Assembly (NCBI RefSeq): GCF_002778285.1
Contig: NZ_NESM01000001.1
Location: 452,529 to 516,528, forward strand
Direction of reading: 5' to 3'
Source of the DNA: Limnohabitans sp. 15K
GTDB taxonomy: Bacteria; Pseudomonadota; Gammaproteobacteria; Burkholderiales; Burkholderiaceae_C
DNA: 64,000 nucleotides
This document shows positions 54,315-64,000 of the stretch, in pieces (the stretch's first letter is position 1; each line of letters begins with the position of its first letter). Both the position numbers and the translations under genes were made by a program. The notes under the pieces were generated by a model that saw only the letters and a list, made by a program, of their open reading frames with translations, made no database searches and was not told the origin of the DNA.

Positions 54315-54854
54315 TTATTTCAAAGGGGCAGGTACATCGATCGGCTCTTCTTCCGACTCGCGTACACCGACCAATTCGTTTTCTGACAAATCACCCGTCG
54401 CCAAACGCCACAGCTTGTTGAGCAAAATCACCGCGATCGAGACCGCAGCCACCATGCCGCAGCCATAAAAAATGGCCATGGAGGCCTCCATGACGGCGCT
54501 GGTCGTTTCCAAATTGATGACCGCTTGTTCGTAAGAACCTTTAAAAAGCAACCAGCACACAAACAGCATCAAGGCATGGCCAATGAACATGAACAGCTTT
54601 TTGCCATCCAAAGGCAGCCGCGAAACCAGCGTGTCCGAACCCAGATGCGCGCCGTCTTTCATGGCCACGATGGCCCCCAAGAAGGTCAACCAGACGAACA
54701 ACCAGCGCGACAGCTCTTCTGACATGGTGATGCCCGAATTGAAACCGTAGCGCATGACCACGTTGCCGAACACCAGCACGACCATGACGGCCAAAGCGGC
54801 TGCGGTCAACAGATTGAGGATGTGGCAGTACCCCTCAATGATTTTCTTGATCAT
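54315..54854 (-). CDS. dctQ: TRAP transporter small permease DctQ
   Basis: 179 residues with four membrane segments (LNLLTAAALAVMVVLVFGNV, RWLFVWLTFLGAIVAMKDGA, LFMFIGHALMLFVCWLLFKG, MAIFYGCGMVAAVSIAVILL). RWLFVWLTFLG is the DctQ signature region. First gene of the quinate/shikimate operon, behind a probable TetR operator and promoter. Confidence 0.93.
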   Translation of the reverse strand: MIKKIIEGYCHILNLLTAAALAVMVVLVFGNVVMRYGFNSGITMSEELSRWLFVWLTFLGAIVAMKDGAHLGSDTLVSRLPLDGKKLFMFIGHALMLFVCWLLFKGSYEQAVINLETTSAVMEASMAIFYGCGMVAAVSIAVILLNKLWRLATGDLSENELVGVRESEEEPIDVPAPLK

Positions 54855-54888
54855 GCTTGCTCCAGATAAACACAGCCCATAATGTACG

Positions 54889-54911
54889 AACTGGTTAGTT
54901 TTTTGATCATA
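54889..54911 (-). promoter_or_regulatory. Promoter -10 and TetR operator of the quinate operon
   Basis: On the minus strand TATGAT (54906-54911) stands as a -10, and AACTAACCAGTT (54889-54900), a dyad of AACT-N4-AGTT, lies 5 bases downstream, where bound repressor would block the polymerase. A second near-palindrome, TTGGGAAAGTTTCCAA (54925-54940), lies upstream. The TetR gene ends 39 bp from the -10. Confidence 0.6.
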
Positions 54912-54950
54912 GTAGAAACCCTCATTGGGAAAGTTTCCAAACCCTATCAG

Positions 54951-55643
54951 TTATGCCGAAATGGAATGGCTGACGAAGCGCAAGATCAAGTCCACCACAT
55001 GCTCGCGCTTGAGGGTGTTGGCTTTGTCCTCGCTTTGACGGTCTTGAAAGATCAAGCCAAACGTGTGGCGGTTGGACACGTTGAAAAAGGTGAAGGCCGA
55101 AATCGCAGAATGGATGTCCACCGGGTCCAGCCCGGCCCTGAAAACCCCTTGGGCCACACCCCGGTCATAGACGTCTCGCACGGAGTCAATGGCTTGGGTG
55201 TTGAGCTGCTGAATGCTCTGGCTTTGCCGCAAATAATCGCCGCGCTGGATGTTCTCGTTCATCACCAAGCGAATGAAGTCTTCGTTGTCACGGTGGTGGT
55301 CGTAAGTGAACTCCACCAAGCGTTTCAAGGCCTCCAAGGGGGCCAAGTCGTCCAAATGCAGGTCAGACTCGATGGCGCGCATGCGGCGGTAGGCTTCTTC
55401 GAGCACGGCCAGGTAGAGGCCGTCCTTGCTGCCGAAGTAGTAATAGATCATGCGCTTGCTGGTGCGCGTGGCCGCGGCGATCGCATCGATGCGAGCGCCG
55501 GTCAAACCCTTGTCGGCAAACTCGTGGGTGGCCACCGCCAAGATCTCTGCCATGGTGCGGGCCGGGTCATTGGTGCGGCCAGTTTCCTTGCCCACTGGGG
55601 CTTCAACTAGGGCGTGGGCGTCAGGATGTACCAGTTGGTTCAT
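54951..55643 (-). CDS. TetR-family transcriptional regulator
   Basis: 230 residues. TetR DNA-binding helices: MAEILAVATHEFADKGLTGA RIDAIAA then the recognition helix ATRTSKRMIYYYFGSKDGLY. A long C-terminal effector domain (TetR_C type) follows. The start MNQLVHPDAH is used; the frame runs 40 codons upstream into the aroE gene. Same strand as aroE (upstream) and the dctQMP operon (downstream), so likely controls the operon in response to an aromatic or alicyclic acid. Confidence 0.92.
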   Translation of the reverse strand: MNQLVHPDAHALVEAPVGKETGRTNDPARTMAEILAVATHEFADKGLTGARIDAIAAATRTSKRMIYYYFGSKDGLYLAVLEEAYRRMRAIESDLHLDDLAPLEALKRLVEFTYDHHRDNEDFIRLVMNENIQRGDYLRQSQSIQQLNTQAIDSVRDVYDRGVAQGVFRAGLDPVDIHSAISAFTFFNVSNRHTFGLIFQDRQSEDKANTLKREHVVDLILRFVSHSISA

Positions 55644-55696
55644 TTGGCGAGTATAGAGGGCCGTTCGCCTTTTTTTAAAGCCAGGATTGAGCGGAC

Positions 55697-56527
55697 TCAG
55701 ACCAAGGGCACGGTCAGTGTGGCAATCACCGCCGCCGTATAGGGCCGAACCCCACGCCACCAAGCAAAGGCCTCGGCCGCTTGTTCGGCAAGCATGCCCA
55801 CGCCGTCGGCCAGACGCGTCACGCCCGCTTGCTGCGCCAGCTTCAAAAAAGGTGTGAGGCCTTTGCCGTAAGTCAGGTCGTACGCCAGGCAGCCCGGGGC
55901 AAACACCTCCGGGTGCAGGGGGGGCAGCTCGGCGCCGAGGCTGGACGAGCTGGCATTGAGCACCACATCAAACTGTCCTTGCACCGCTTCATAACCCAAA
56001 CCCGTCACCGGCACCTGACCACTTTGGTGCTGGTGCGCCAAAGCCGCCAACTCTTGCGCCTTGGCCACCGTGCGGTTGACGATCACCAACTCTGCAGGTT
56101 GTTCGGCCAACAGCGGCAGCAAAGCACCACGGGTGGCACCACCCGCCCCCAAAATCAACACCCTTTTGCCTTGGACTGGAAAAGCCAAGTTGTGCACCAC
56201 ATCGCGCACCAAACCCACACCATCGAAGTTTTCACCAAGCACCCGGTCGCCCTCGAACTTCATCGCGTTCACGGCCCCAGCCATCTGCGCGCTGAGCGCC
56301 AAATCGGTGGCGTAAGCAAACGCATCGAGCTTGAAAGGCGCGGTGACGTTCATGCCCCGACCGCCCGATGCACGAAATACGTCCACCGCCGCCGCAAAAC
56401 CGCCCAAAGGGGCGAGCAGCTTGGTGTATGCAATGTCCTGCCCGGTCACTTGGGCAAAAGCAGTGTGAATGAGCGGCGACTTGCTCTGCTCAATGGGGTT
56501 GCCAATCACGGCGTAACGGTCTGTCAT
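55697..56527 (-). CDS. aroE: Shikimate dehydrogenase, canonical biosynthetic type
   Basis: 276-residue NADPH-dependent enzyme. The standard motifs are complete: VIGNPIEQSKSPLIH near 9-20, NVTAPFK (Lys near 67), GENFDGVGLVRD (Asp near 103), nucleotide loop LILGAGGATRGALL near 126, and basic NRT at the turn for NADPH specificity. This contrasts with the diverged paralogue five genes downstream. Divergent from the MetX-like hydrolase. Confidence 0.94.
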   Translation of the reverse strand: MTDRYAVIGNPIEQSKSPLIHTAFAQVTGQDIAYTKLLAPLGGFAAAVDVFRASGGRGMNVTAPFKLDAFAYATDLALSAQMAGAVNAMKFEGDRVLGENFDGVGLVRDVVHNLAFPVQGKRVLILGAGGATRGALLPLLAEQPAELVIVNRTVAKAQELAALAHQHQSGQVPVTGLGYEAVQGQFDVVLNASSSSLGAELPPLHPEVFAPGCLAYDLTYGKGLTPFLKLAQQAGVTRLADGVGMLAEQAAEAFAWWRGVRPYTAAVIATLTVPLV

Positions 56528-56660
56528 GGGGTCATCTCGAACATCGATCTGTCGATCTTATCGCCGCAAAAGCCGCCGATTGAGCGAATGGATGACACGC
56601 TGGCGTCAGCTTGGGCTCATGAGATGTCCTAAATTGTCTCCTTCACTTTGGAGACAAACC

Positions 56661-57725
56661 ATGAAAAATCGTCTACCCCTTTGGGCCAGTCTGTGCTGCT
56701 TATGGCTCAGCTTGTTCGGAAACTTGCAAGCACAAGAAGCCCCCCAACACGGCAGCTGGATCGTCAATGACTTCAAATTCCACACGGGCGAAATCTTGCC
56801 TGAACTGCGTCTGAACTACACCACCTTGGGCGACCCCAAAAATGAAGCCGTGCTCATATTGCATGGCACCACCGGCTCAGGCGTGGGCATGTTGGGGGCC
56901 AATTTTGGTGGAGAACTTTTTGGGTCAGGCCAAATTCTGGACGCCAAACGCTACTTTGTGATCTTGCCCGACGCCATTGGCACCGGCAAATCCACCAAAC
57001 CCTCAGACGGGCTGCGGGCCAAGTTTCCGGCCTACAACTACGACGACATGGTCTCAGCCCAGCACCGTTTGGTCACGGAACACTTGGGCATCCGACATTT
57101 GCGTTTGGTCTTGGGCAACTCCATGGGGGGCATGCAAACCTGGATGTGGGCCGTCAAATACCCCGACATGTTGGACATCGCGGTTCCCATGGCCTCGCTG
57201 CCTTCGGCCATGTCAGGCCGCAACTGGATGCTGCGCCGCATGCTGACTGAATCCATTCGCAAAGACCCGCTTTGGATGGGCGGCAACTACAAAGAGCAGC
57301 CACCAAGCTGGCAGTTCGCTTCGGTTTTTTATGCAACGGCCACCAATGGCGGCAACCAGGGTTTGCAAAAAATTGCTGCCACCAGCGACAGGGGTGACGC
57401 TTTGCTCAAGCAGCGCCTGACGCCACCGTTGGCAGGTGATGCCAACGACCACCTTTACCAGTGGGAGTCGTCCAAAGACTATGACCCTTCTTCTGGTTTG
57501 GAGCGCATCAAAGCCACAGTGCTGGTGATCAATTCGGCCGATGATGAACGCAACCCACCCGAGCTGGGCATTTTGGAAAAAGCTTTGCCCCGCATCAAAA
57601 ATTCCAAAGCCTTGATCATTCCAGGCAGCCCCGACACTTTGGGACACGGCACCACCGGCAATTCGCGATTCTGGAAAGCAGAAGTGGGTCAATTGCTGCA
57701 GTCGGCGCCCAAACTGGCGCGCTGA
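56661..57725 (+). CDS. Exported alpha/beta-hydrolase, homoserine O-acetyltransferase-like
   Basis: 354 residues with a signal peptide (MKNRLPLWASLCCLWLSLFG, cut after LQAQ). Nucleophile elbow GNSMGGMQTW near 152, acid in INSADDERNPPE near 290, His in TLGHGTTG near 333. The fold and LLNYTTLG/HGTTGSG regions are MetX-like, but an exported protein is unlikely to make O-acetylhomoserine; ester or lactone hydrolysis is more likely. GGAGA precedes the ATG. Confidence 0.88.
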   Translation: MKNRLPLWASLCCLWLSLFGNLQAQEAPQHGSWIVNDFKFHTGEILPELRLNYTTLGDPKNEAVLILHGTTGSGVGMLGANFGGELFGSGQILDAKRYFVILPDAIGTGKSTKPSDGLRAKFPAYNYDDMVSAQHRLVTEHLGIRHLRLVLGNSMGGMQTWMWAVKYPDMLDIAVPMASLPSAMSGRNWMLRRMLTESIRKDPLWMGGNYKEQPPSWQFASVFYATATNGGNQGLQKIAATSDRGDALLKQRLTPPLAGDANDHLYQWESSKDYDPSSGLERIKATVLVINSADDERNPPELGILEKALPRIKNSKALIIPGSPDTLGHGTTGNSRFWKAEVGQLLQSAPKLAR

Positions 57726-57739
57726 AACCTACAGCGGCA

Positions 57740-58921
57740 TCAGTGCCGCCCCACCAGTCGGTTCACCACAAAGCCCAGCACCGCCACCCCCATTGCTGCG
57801 CAGCTGAAGGCATAAGGCAGCCAATCCCAGTCCACCATCTGCGCCATGAGGAGCACGCCGGTGGATTGGCCAAAAAACAAAGAGCAGGCGAACAGGGTGA
57901 CGGCGGTGCCTCGGGCGGCAGGGGCCATTTGCGTGGCTTGCACCTGCAAGGTGTTATGCAGCATGTAAAAGCCAAACCCTGCAACCAAGCAGGCCAACAT
58001 GCCCATGACGGGCTCGTGTGCCCAAGCCAAGGTCAACAGCCCCAGCACAATGCATGCGGCACCCAGCTTGACCAGCCCCCTCTCACCACCCAACCATGCC
58101 AGCCAACGGCGGGCCAATTGACTGTAGAGCAAACCACCCACGCCAAACAGCATCATGGCTGAACCCGCAAACACCACGCTCATGTCGAACTGTTGGTGCA
58201 AATGGGTCGGAATAAAAGCCATGGTGCCAAACACCAAGGCCCCCTCAACGCAGGTGACCGCCAAAACCTGACGTACACGAGCACCGCGCAGCATCAAAAA
58301 GGTGTTGGCAAAATAAGCCACGAATCCCGCATGCTCTGTGGGCCGGGTTTGTGCTGGCATGCCTTGCAATTTTCGCCACAACAGCACAGCGGGCAAGGCA
58401 AACATAACCGACAACACCGCAAACGCCGTGCGCCACCCCAGATGCTCGGCCGCGAAACCGCCAAACCACAAGCCCGCCATCATCCCGGTGACGGTGTACC
58501 CCATCAGTTTGGCCAGTGTTTCTTGCCGGCGCTCATAACTGACTTGGTCACCGATCCAGGCCATGGACAGCGGAATGATGCCCGCTGCCGCTGCCCCCAT
58601 GAAGCCGCGCATCACCACCAACAAGCTCAGGTTTGAAGTCAGGCTGGTGATGGCGCTGAACACGGCGCAGGCCATCACCGCCAAAGAGATGACGCGCAAT
58701 TTGCCAAAACGGTCACCCAATGGCCCATAAAAGAGCTGCATCACCCCGTAGACCACGGCAAAAACCGACACCACCCGAGACGCCTCACCAATGGTGACTG
58801 AAAACTCTTGCCCCAGCACCAGCAACATGGGGTCGCACAAGCGCATCGAGGCCATGCTGGCAAAACCCGCCAGACCCATCACGCGCAAGCTGTTGCGCTC
58901 AGCTTGCGCTGTGGTGGTCAT
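57740..58921 (-). CDS. MFS transporter
   Basis: 393 residues, 12 predicted membrane segments, DHA1-like, with the motif-A loop GPLGDRFGKLRVI near 65 and MGLAGFASMASMRLCDPMLL at the start. Begins 3 bp after ligC, so it ends the lig operon and may import an aromatic acid or export an intermediate. Confidence 0.9.
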   Translation of the reverse strand: MTTTAQAERNSLRVMGLAGFASMASMRLCDPMLLVLGQEFSVTIGEASRVVSVFAVVYGVMQLFYGPLGDRFGKLRVISLAVMACAVFSAITSLTSNLSLLVVMRGFMGAAAAGIIPLSMAWIGDQVSYERRQETLAKLMGYTVTGMMAGLWFGGFAAEHLGWRTAFAVLSVMFALPAVLLWRKLQGMPAQTRPTEHAGFVAYFANTFLMLRGARVRQVLAVTCVEGALVFGTMAFIPTHLHQQFDMSVVFAGSAMMLFGVGGLLYSQLARRWLAWLGGERGLVKLGAACIVLGLLTLAWAHEPVMGMLACLVAGFGFYMLHNTLQVQATQMAPAARGTAVTLFACSLFFGQSTGVLLMAQMVDWDWLPYAFSCAAMGVAVLGFVVNRLVGRH

Positions 58922-58924
58922 GCT

Positions 58925-59881
58925 TCAACCATTCAATTGCTGCTCCAGATCGTGCAAAACCTGGTAGCAAGGCAGCACTTGGGCAATGCTCGAATTGGGC
59001 TCGCGGCCTTCCTGGATGGCAGCGAAGAACTCGCGGTCTTGCAGCTCGATGCCGTTCATGGACACCGCCACTTTGGACACATCGATCTGTTCTTCTTTGC
59101 CTGTGAACAAGTCGTCGTAACGCGCCAAATAGGTACCGGTGTCGCCGATGTAGCGGAAGTAAGTGCCCAAAGGACCATCGTTGTTGAAGCTCAAGCTCAG
59201 TGTGCAAATGGCACCATTGGCCGCTTGCAACTGGATGCTCATGTCCATGGCGATGCCCAAGGCGGGATGGATGGGGCCTTGCACCGCATTGGCTTTGACG
59301 ACGGGGCTGCCGCACTGGTAGGCGAACAAATCCACGGTGTGGGCAGCGTGGTGCCACAGCAGGTGGTCGGTCCAGCTGCGGGCTTGGCCCAGCGCGTTCA
59401 TGTTGGTGCGGCGGAAGAAGTAGGTCTGCACATCCATCTGTTGGATGTTGAATTCACCGGCCTTGATTTTGTGGTTCACCCACTGGTGGCTGGGGTTGAA
59501 ACGGCGGGTGTGACCCACCATGGCCACCAGACCTGTTTCTTGTTGAACACGCAGGACTTCCTGACCTTCTTTGTACACATCGCACAGCGGAATTTCCACC
59601 TGCACATGCTTGCCCGCCTTCAGGCAAGCCAGGGTTTGGCTAGCGTGCATTTGCGTGGGCGTACACAGGATGACGGCATCGACCTCTTTCAAAGCCAGCG
59701 ACTCATTCAAGTCGGTGGTGACGTGGCCAATGCCGTATTTGTCCGCAACCTCTTTGGTTTTGGCGAACTCGCGGCCAATCAGCGAGACGACTTCCACGCC
59801 GTCGATGTTTTGAATGCCGTCCAGGTGTTTGATGCCAAAGGCACCTGCACCCGCGAGGGCGACTTTGATGGTTTTGCTCAT
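58925..59881 (-). CDS. ligC: 4-carboxy-2-hydroxymuconate-6-semialdehyde dehydrogenase LigC
   Basis: Gfo/Idh/MocA-fold dehydrogenase, 318 residues, oxidising the LigAB product to 2-pyrone-4,6-dicarboxylate. N-terminal VALAGAGAFGIKHLDGIQNI is the nucleotide fold, CTPTQMHASQTLACLKAGKH the family block, and VQVEIPLCD carries the catalytic region; GHTRRFNPSHQW follows. Start MSKTIKVALAG is 11 bp after ligB; the frame extends upstream inside ligB. Confidence 0.92.
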   Translation of the reverse strand: MSKTIKVALAGAGAFGIKHLDGIQNIDGVEVVSLIGREFAKTKEVADKYGIGHVTTDLNESLALKEVDAVILCTPTQMHASQTLACLKAGKHVQVEIPLCDVYKEGQEVLRVQQETGLVAMVGHTRRFNPSHQWVNHKIKAGEFNIQQMDVQTYFFRRTNMNALGQARSWTDHLLWHHAAHTVDLFAYQCGSPVVKANAVQGPIHPALGIAMDMSIQLQAANGAICTLSLSFNNDGPLGTYFRYIGDTGTYLARYDDLFTGKEEQIDVSKVAVSMNGIELQDREFFAAIQEGREPNSSIAQVLPCYQVLHDLEQQLNG

Positions 59882-59892
59882 AGGGATTCCTC

Positions 59893-61232
<1,340 letters not shown>

Positions 61233-61242
61233 AACTTTTCCT

Positions 61243-62919
61243 TTATTGCAAACACTTGAAGCTGGCGGCAGCGTTGACATCGCCACCTTGGTAACGCGGC
61301 ACCAGTGGCCACTGGCACAGTGGCCGCGTGCGGATCAAATTGACCGGCAAGCTGACCGACTGATCGAGCAACTCCAAAGTTCCTGGGGCTTGACCATTTT
61401 CAACCCAACGGGTCAAGGCGCTCAGCATGTCCACATTGGCTGGGGCGCCAGCACCCACATGGTCAACACCGGGTGCCGTGTACAAACGCATGAACGCCTG
61501 TGTGGTGTCTGCGCCCATTTTCTGCCGAACCGACTCGTAGTAGCCAATCCCCGCATAAGGACTTTGCGCATAGTCGGCCATGTTTTCCAACACGATCAAC
61601 TTGCCGCCTCGGGCGTGGAAGGCCGACAAATCGGGGTTGGTGGAATCCATCAAAGCTGAAATTTCTTTCACCCGAGCGGCGTGGTCACGCGCTTGGTAGG
61701 TGGTCACATCCAGCGAAGGGTTGCGGGCATAAAAATTCTGGATTGCGCCGCCGCCATAAAACCAGGCAATGCCGTTGCTCTGCTGGGGTGGCAATGAGGG
61801 CGCAGTGGCACCGGTCCACCACGCCATCCATCCGCCCGTCGCGGCAAAGGCAGGCGTCGCCTCGCCACTGGGGCCACGACCGGGATACTCTCGCAAACCA
61901 TTGGCCAATTCCACGTCCATGCGCAAAGGAGCACCCAAGGTTTGCACCGCTTTGACTTGCGCTGCCGTCAAACAACTTTCGCTGGCTGTGCTTTCGCATT
62001 GGAGCTTGCGCACATCAAAAAGCTGGCGGCAACCCACCGGGTCAGACACCACACCGTCGGCCAAGCCATCGGCAGCGTCACAAGCAGCCAACACCGCTTG
62101 GCCCACCAATTTGACCTGTGCGGGGGCCATCCAGCCGCCATTCATCAAAGCCATGCCGTCGCGCAAACCTGCGTGCTGCAAGCCGGTCCAGTGGATCACG
62201 GGTACGCGGCTGAAAATGCCATCGAAGTCTTGCGGGTAGCGCTGCGCCATGGTCAGGCCTTCGCGCCCACCTTCGGAACTCCCCACGAAATACAGTTTTT
62301 CGGGTCCTTGGCCATAACTGCGTTTCATCACTTCAACCGCCACATCGCGCACCTTTTTGTAGGACGCATGGGCAAAGTTGCGCAAGGCTTCGTCGTTCAA
62401 AGCGAAAGTTTGGGGCGGCCCACCGGGTTTGTTTTGGTGACCCGAATCGGTGCCGTAGGTGACGTAACCCTGGCTCAAAGGCACGGGCTGGTCAAACGGT
62501 GCCGCAGGCACCATGGCCAAGGCATTGATCAAAACGCCGTTGAACCCTCCACCACCGTACTGCACCGATCGGCCGTTCCAGGTCATGGGCAGATTGATTT
62601 GAAATTTGATCGGTGGGGCTTGAGGATCCAGCGGGGATATCGCGCCCAAAACGCGGCAGTAAGGCGGCAGCGCAGGGCTGAAGCGGGCTGCCGGTGTGGG
62701 CCCGCGTTCGGCCACGGACAGGCCACTGGCGGCCTGCAATGCAGCCGATTCGATGCGAACAGGACCACTGGGCAGAGCCACGACTTGCGAGGGCAGTTCA
62801 AGCCCATTCAACGACTCGCAAGCCACCTTCAGAGGCAAGGCTTGCGGCGCAGCCAAGGCCGTGCCAGACGTGAATGCCGCCATGACAACCATGAGCAACG
62901 GTGGGGGAATGTGGCGCAT
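61243..62919 (-). CDS. Tannase/feruloyl-esterase family protein
   Basis: 558-residue secreted esterase. Signal peptide MRHIPPPLLMVVMAAFTSGT cut near ALAA-P. Nucleophile elbow VGSSEGGREGLTMAQRYPQD near 210, acid Asp in the DPVGCRQL/DVR region unassigned, and His in APGVDHVGAGAP near 480. Several Cys residues suggest disulfides. The family includes tannases, feruloyl and chlorogenate esterases and MHETase. Located in the lig operon, 10 bp before ligA, so release of a protocatechuate precursor from an ester is likely. Confidence 0.9.
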   Translation of the reverse strand: MRHIPPPLLMVVMAAFTSGTALAAPQALPLKVACESLNGLELPSQVVALPSGPVRIESAALQAASGLSVAERGPTPAARFSPALPPYCRVLGAISPLDPQAPPIKFQINLPMTWNGRSVQYGGGGFNGVLINALAMVPAAPFDQPVPLSQGYVTYGTDSGHQNKPGGPPQTFALNDEALRNFAHASYKKVRDVAVEVMKRSYGQGPEKLYFVGSSEGGREGLTMAQRYPQDFDGIFSRVPVIHWTGLQHAGLRDGMALMNGGWMAPAQVKLVGQAVLAACDAADGLADGVVSDPVGCRQLFDVRKLQCESTASESCLTAAQVKAVQTLGAPLRMDVELANGLREYPGRGPSGEATPAFAATGGWMAWWTGATAPSLPPQQSNGIAWFYGGGAIQNFYARNPSLDVTTYQARDHAARVKEISALMDSTNPDLSAFHARGGKLIVLENMADYAQSPYAGIGYYESVRQKMGADTTQAFMRLYTAPGVDHVGAGAPANVDMLSALTRWVENGQAPGTLELLDQSVSLPVNLIRTRPLCQWPLVPRYQGGDVNAAASFKCLQ

Positions 62920-62976
62920 ACAGTGTCTCCTGTGGTTATGGAAAGTTGATCGAATCAACTTAAAAGGGGATCAGCT

Positions 62977-63906
62977 TTATTCTTCAGGCCAGTACAGGCG
63001 CATCGGGTTGTCCACCAACAGTTTCTTTTGCAATTCGGCTGTGGGCACGATGTGTGGGATGAAGTCCACCAGCAGGCCATCGTCGGGCATGTGGTCTTTC
63101 AAGTTGGGGTGCGGCCAGTCGGTACCCCAGAGCACGCGGTCGGGGAACTCCTCGACGATGCGTTTGGCAAACGGGATCACGTCTTGGTAGGCATTTTGCT
63201 CACCGTTCAAGGCCTTGGGGCCCGTGACCGACAAACGCTCTGGACAAGACACTTTGCTCCACACGTTTTTATGCTCGCGCATGAACTTCTGGAACAGCGC
63301 AAACTGCGGGCCATCCACAGGCAGCGACACATCGGGGCGGCCCATGTGGTCCACCACCACGGTGGTGGGCAATGCGGTGAAAAAGTCCCACAACTCGGGC
63401 AAGTCCACGGCTTCAAAGTAAATGACCACATGCCAGCCCCATTTCTGGATGCGGCCGGCAATTTCCAGCAACTCGTCTTTGGGCGTGAAATCGACCAAGC
63501 GCTTGACGAAGTTGAATCGCACACCGCGCACACCCGCGTCGTGCATGGCCTGGATTTCTTCGTCGGTCACGCTGCGTTTGACCGTGGCCACGCCACGCGC
63601 CTTGCCACCGGAGTTGACCAAGGCATCGACCATGGCGCTGTTGTCAGCACCATGGCAAGTGGCTTGCACCACCACGTTGCGGGCAAAGCCCAAGTGGTCG
63701 CGCAAGGCGTAAAGCTGGTTTTTGGACGCATCACAGGGCGTGTACTTGCGCTCGGGCGCATAGGGAAACTCCGCACCTGGGCCAAACACATGGCAATGTG
63801 CGTCCACTGCGCCTGCAGGCAACTTGAAGTTGGGCTTGGTTGGGCCGGTGTACCAGTCCATCCAGCCCGCGGTTTTGGTGAAGCCACCGGTCGTAGGTTT
63901 TGTCAT
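62977..63906 (-). CDS. ligI: 2-pyrone-4,6-dicarboxylate hydrolase LigI
   Basis: Amidohydrolase of 309 residues that opens the pyrone to 4-oxalomesaconate. Features: VDAHCHVFGPGAEFPYAPER near 34, VQATCHGADNSAMVDAL near 78, VVDHMGRPDVSLPVDGPQF near 180, and the C-terminal catalytic Asp in LWGTDWPHPNLKD near 265. This subgroup works without metal. It starts 10 bp after ligK, so they share an operon. Confidence 0.95.
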   Translation of the reverse strand: MTKPTTGGFTKTAGWMDWYTGPTKPNFKLPAGAVDAHCHVFGPGAEFPYAPERKYTPCDASKNQLYALRDHLGFARNVVVQATCHGADNSAMVDALVNSGGKARGVATVKRSVTDEEIQAMHDAGVRGVRFNFVKRLVDFTPKDELLEIAGRIQKWGWHVVIYFEAVDLPELWDFFTALPTTVVVDHMGRPDVSLPVDGPQFALFQKFMREHKNVWSKVSCPERLSVTGPKALNGEQNAYQDVIPFAKRIVEEFPDRVLWGTDWPHPNLKDHMPDDGLLVDFIPHIVPTAELQKKLLVDNPMRLYWPEE

Positions 63907-63916
63907 GGTGTGTGCC

Positions 63917-64000
63917 TCAATCGATGTATTTCAAACCTGCAGCGGCCAACGGCTCGCGCATTTTGTACATGTCCAGACCCAGCACACCAGAAGCCAACTT
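63917..64000 (-). CDS. ligK: C-terminal end of 4-carboxy-4-hydroxy-2-oxoadipate aldolase LigK (partial)
   Basis: The last 27 codons of a gene entering from the right edge, ending GLDMYKMREPLAAAGLKYID. This tail matches the C-terminus of the RraA-like aldolase that ends the protocatechuate 4,5-pathway by yielding pyruvate and oxaloacetate. Identity rests on this short tail and on its place directly before ligI. Confidence 0.7.
   Translation of the reverse strand, partial: KLASGVLGLDMYKMREPLAAAGLKYID

Overview
The window looks like chromosomal DNA of a Burkholderiales bacterium of the Comamonadaceae (a Limnohabitans/Polaromonas-like freshwater heterotroph). This is inferred from protein character and gene neighbourhoods: tsaD/rpsU/yqeY, pmbA/darP/mogA, a long Ala/Lys/Pro-rich RpoD, Bug-type transporters, a gentisate pathway and a protocatechuate 4,5-cleavage pathway. 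Gene density is high. I saw no insertion sequence, CRISPR array, tRNA or rRNA.

Left part (1-14.8 kb): an orphan amino-acid-type binding protein and tsaD precede a nitrate assimilation locus. A leaderless ModA-like protein and an ANTAR antiterminator are followed by a leader that holds an NtrC-type dyad, a sigma-54 promoter, two ANTAR hexaloop hairpins and a large intrinsic terminator. Then come nrtABC-type transport genes, nirB, nirD, nasA, ybiB and cobA (siroheme supply). Initiation by NtrC/sigma-54 and antitermination by the ANTAR protein are both readable from the DNA.

14.8-21.7 kb: a flavoprotein (BaiN family), a patatin-Omp85 secreted lipase, rpsU, yqeY, a GMC oxidoreductase and a MarR regulator. 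21.7-28.4 kb: an apparent operon with an omega-aminotransferase, a tripartite tricarboxylate-type transporter (TctC/B/A), an acetylpolyamine-deacetylase-like enzyme and a DmpA/P1 aminopeptidase, behind a 7-5-7 dyad probably bound by the divergent MarR. This suggests uptake and breakdown of an unknown acylated amine or peptide-like substrate.

28.4-43.4 kb: EamA exporter, pmbA, darP, mogA, rpoD, a dienelactone-hydrolase-like protein, an orphan HD-motif protein, a YkgJ-type cysteine cluster protein, paaZ with a PaaR-like operator, a three-gene gentisate pathway (dioxygenase, fumarylpyruvate hydrolase, maleylpyruvate isomerase) and an aldo/keto reductase. 43.5-48.6 kb: a large DUF748/AsmA-like envelope protein and a Crp-PAS fusion regulator.

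48.7-64 kb: two converging parts of one catabolic theme. A TetR-associated operon (TRAP transporter dctQMP, type II dehydroquinase, shikimate/quinate dehydrogenase, and a dehydroshikimate dehydratase carried as two separate overlapping genes) should convert quinate/shikimate to protocatechuate. The adjacent lig operon (ligK end, ligI, a tannase-family esterase, ligA, ligB, ligC, an MFS transporter) should cleave protocatechuate by the 4,5-meta route. The best leads are the ModA-like/ANTAR pair with its leader RNA, the amine/peptide operon with its MarR dyad, and the ester-quinate-protocatechuate supercluster.
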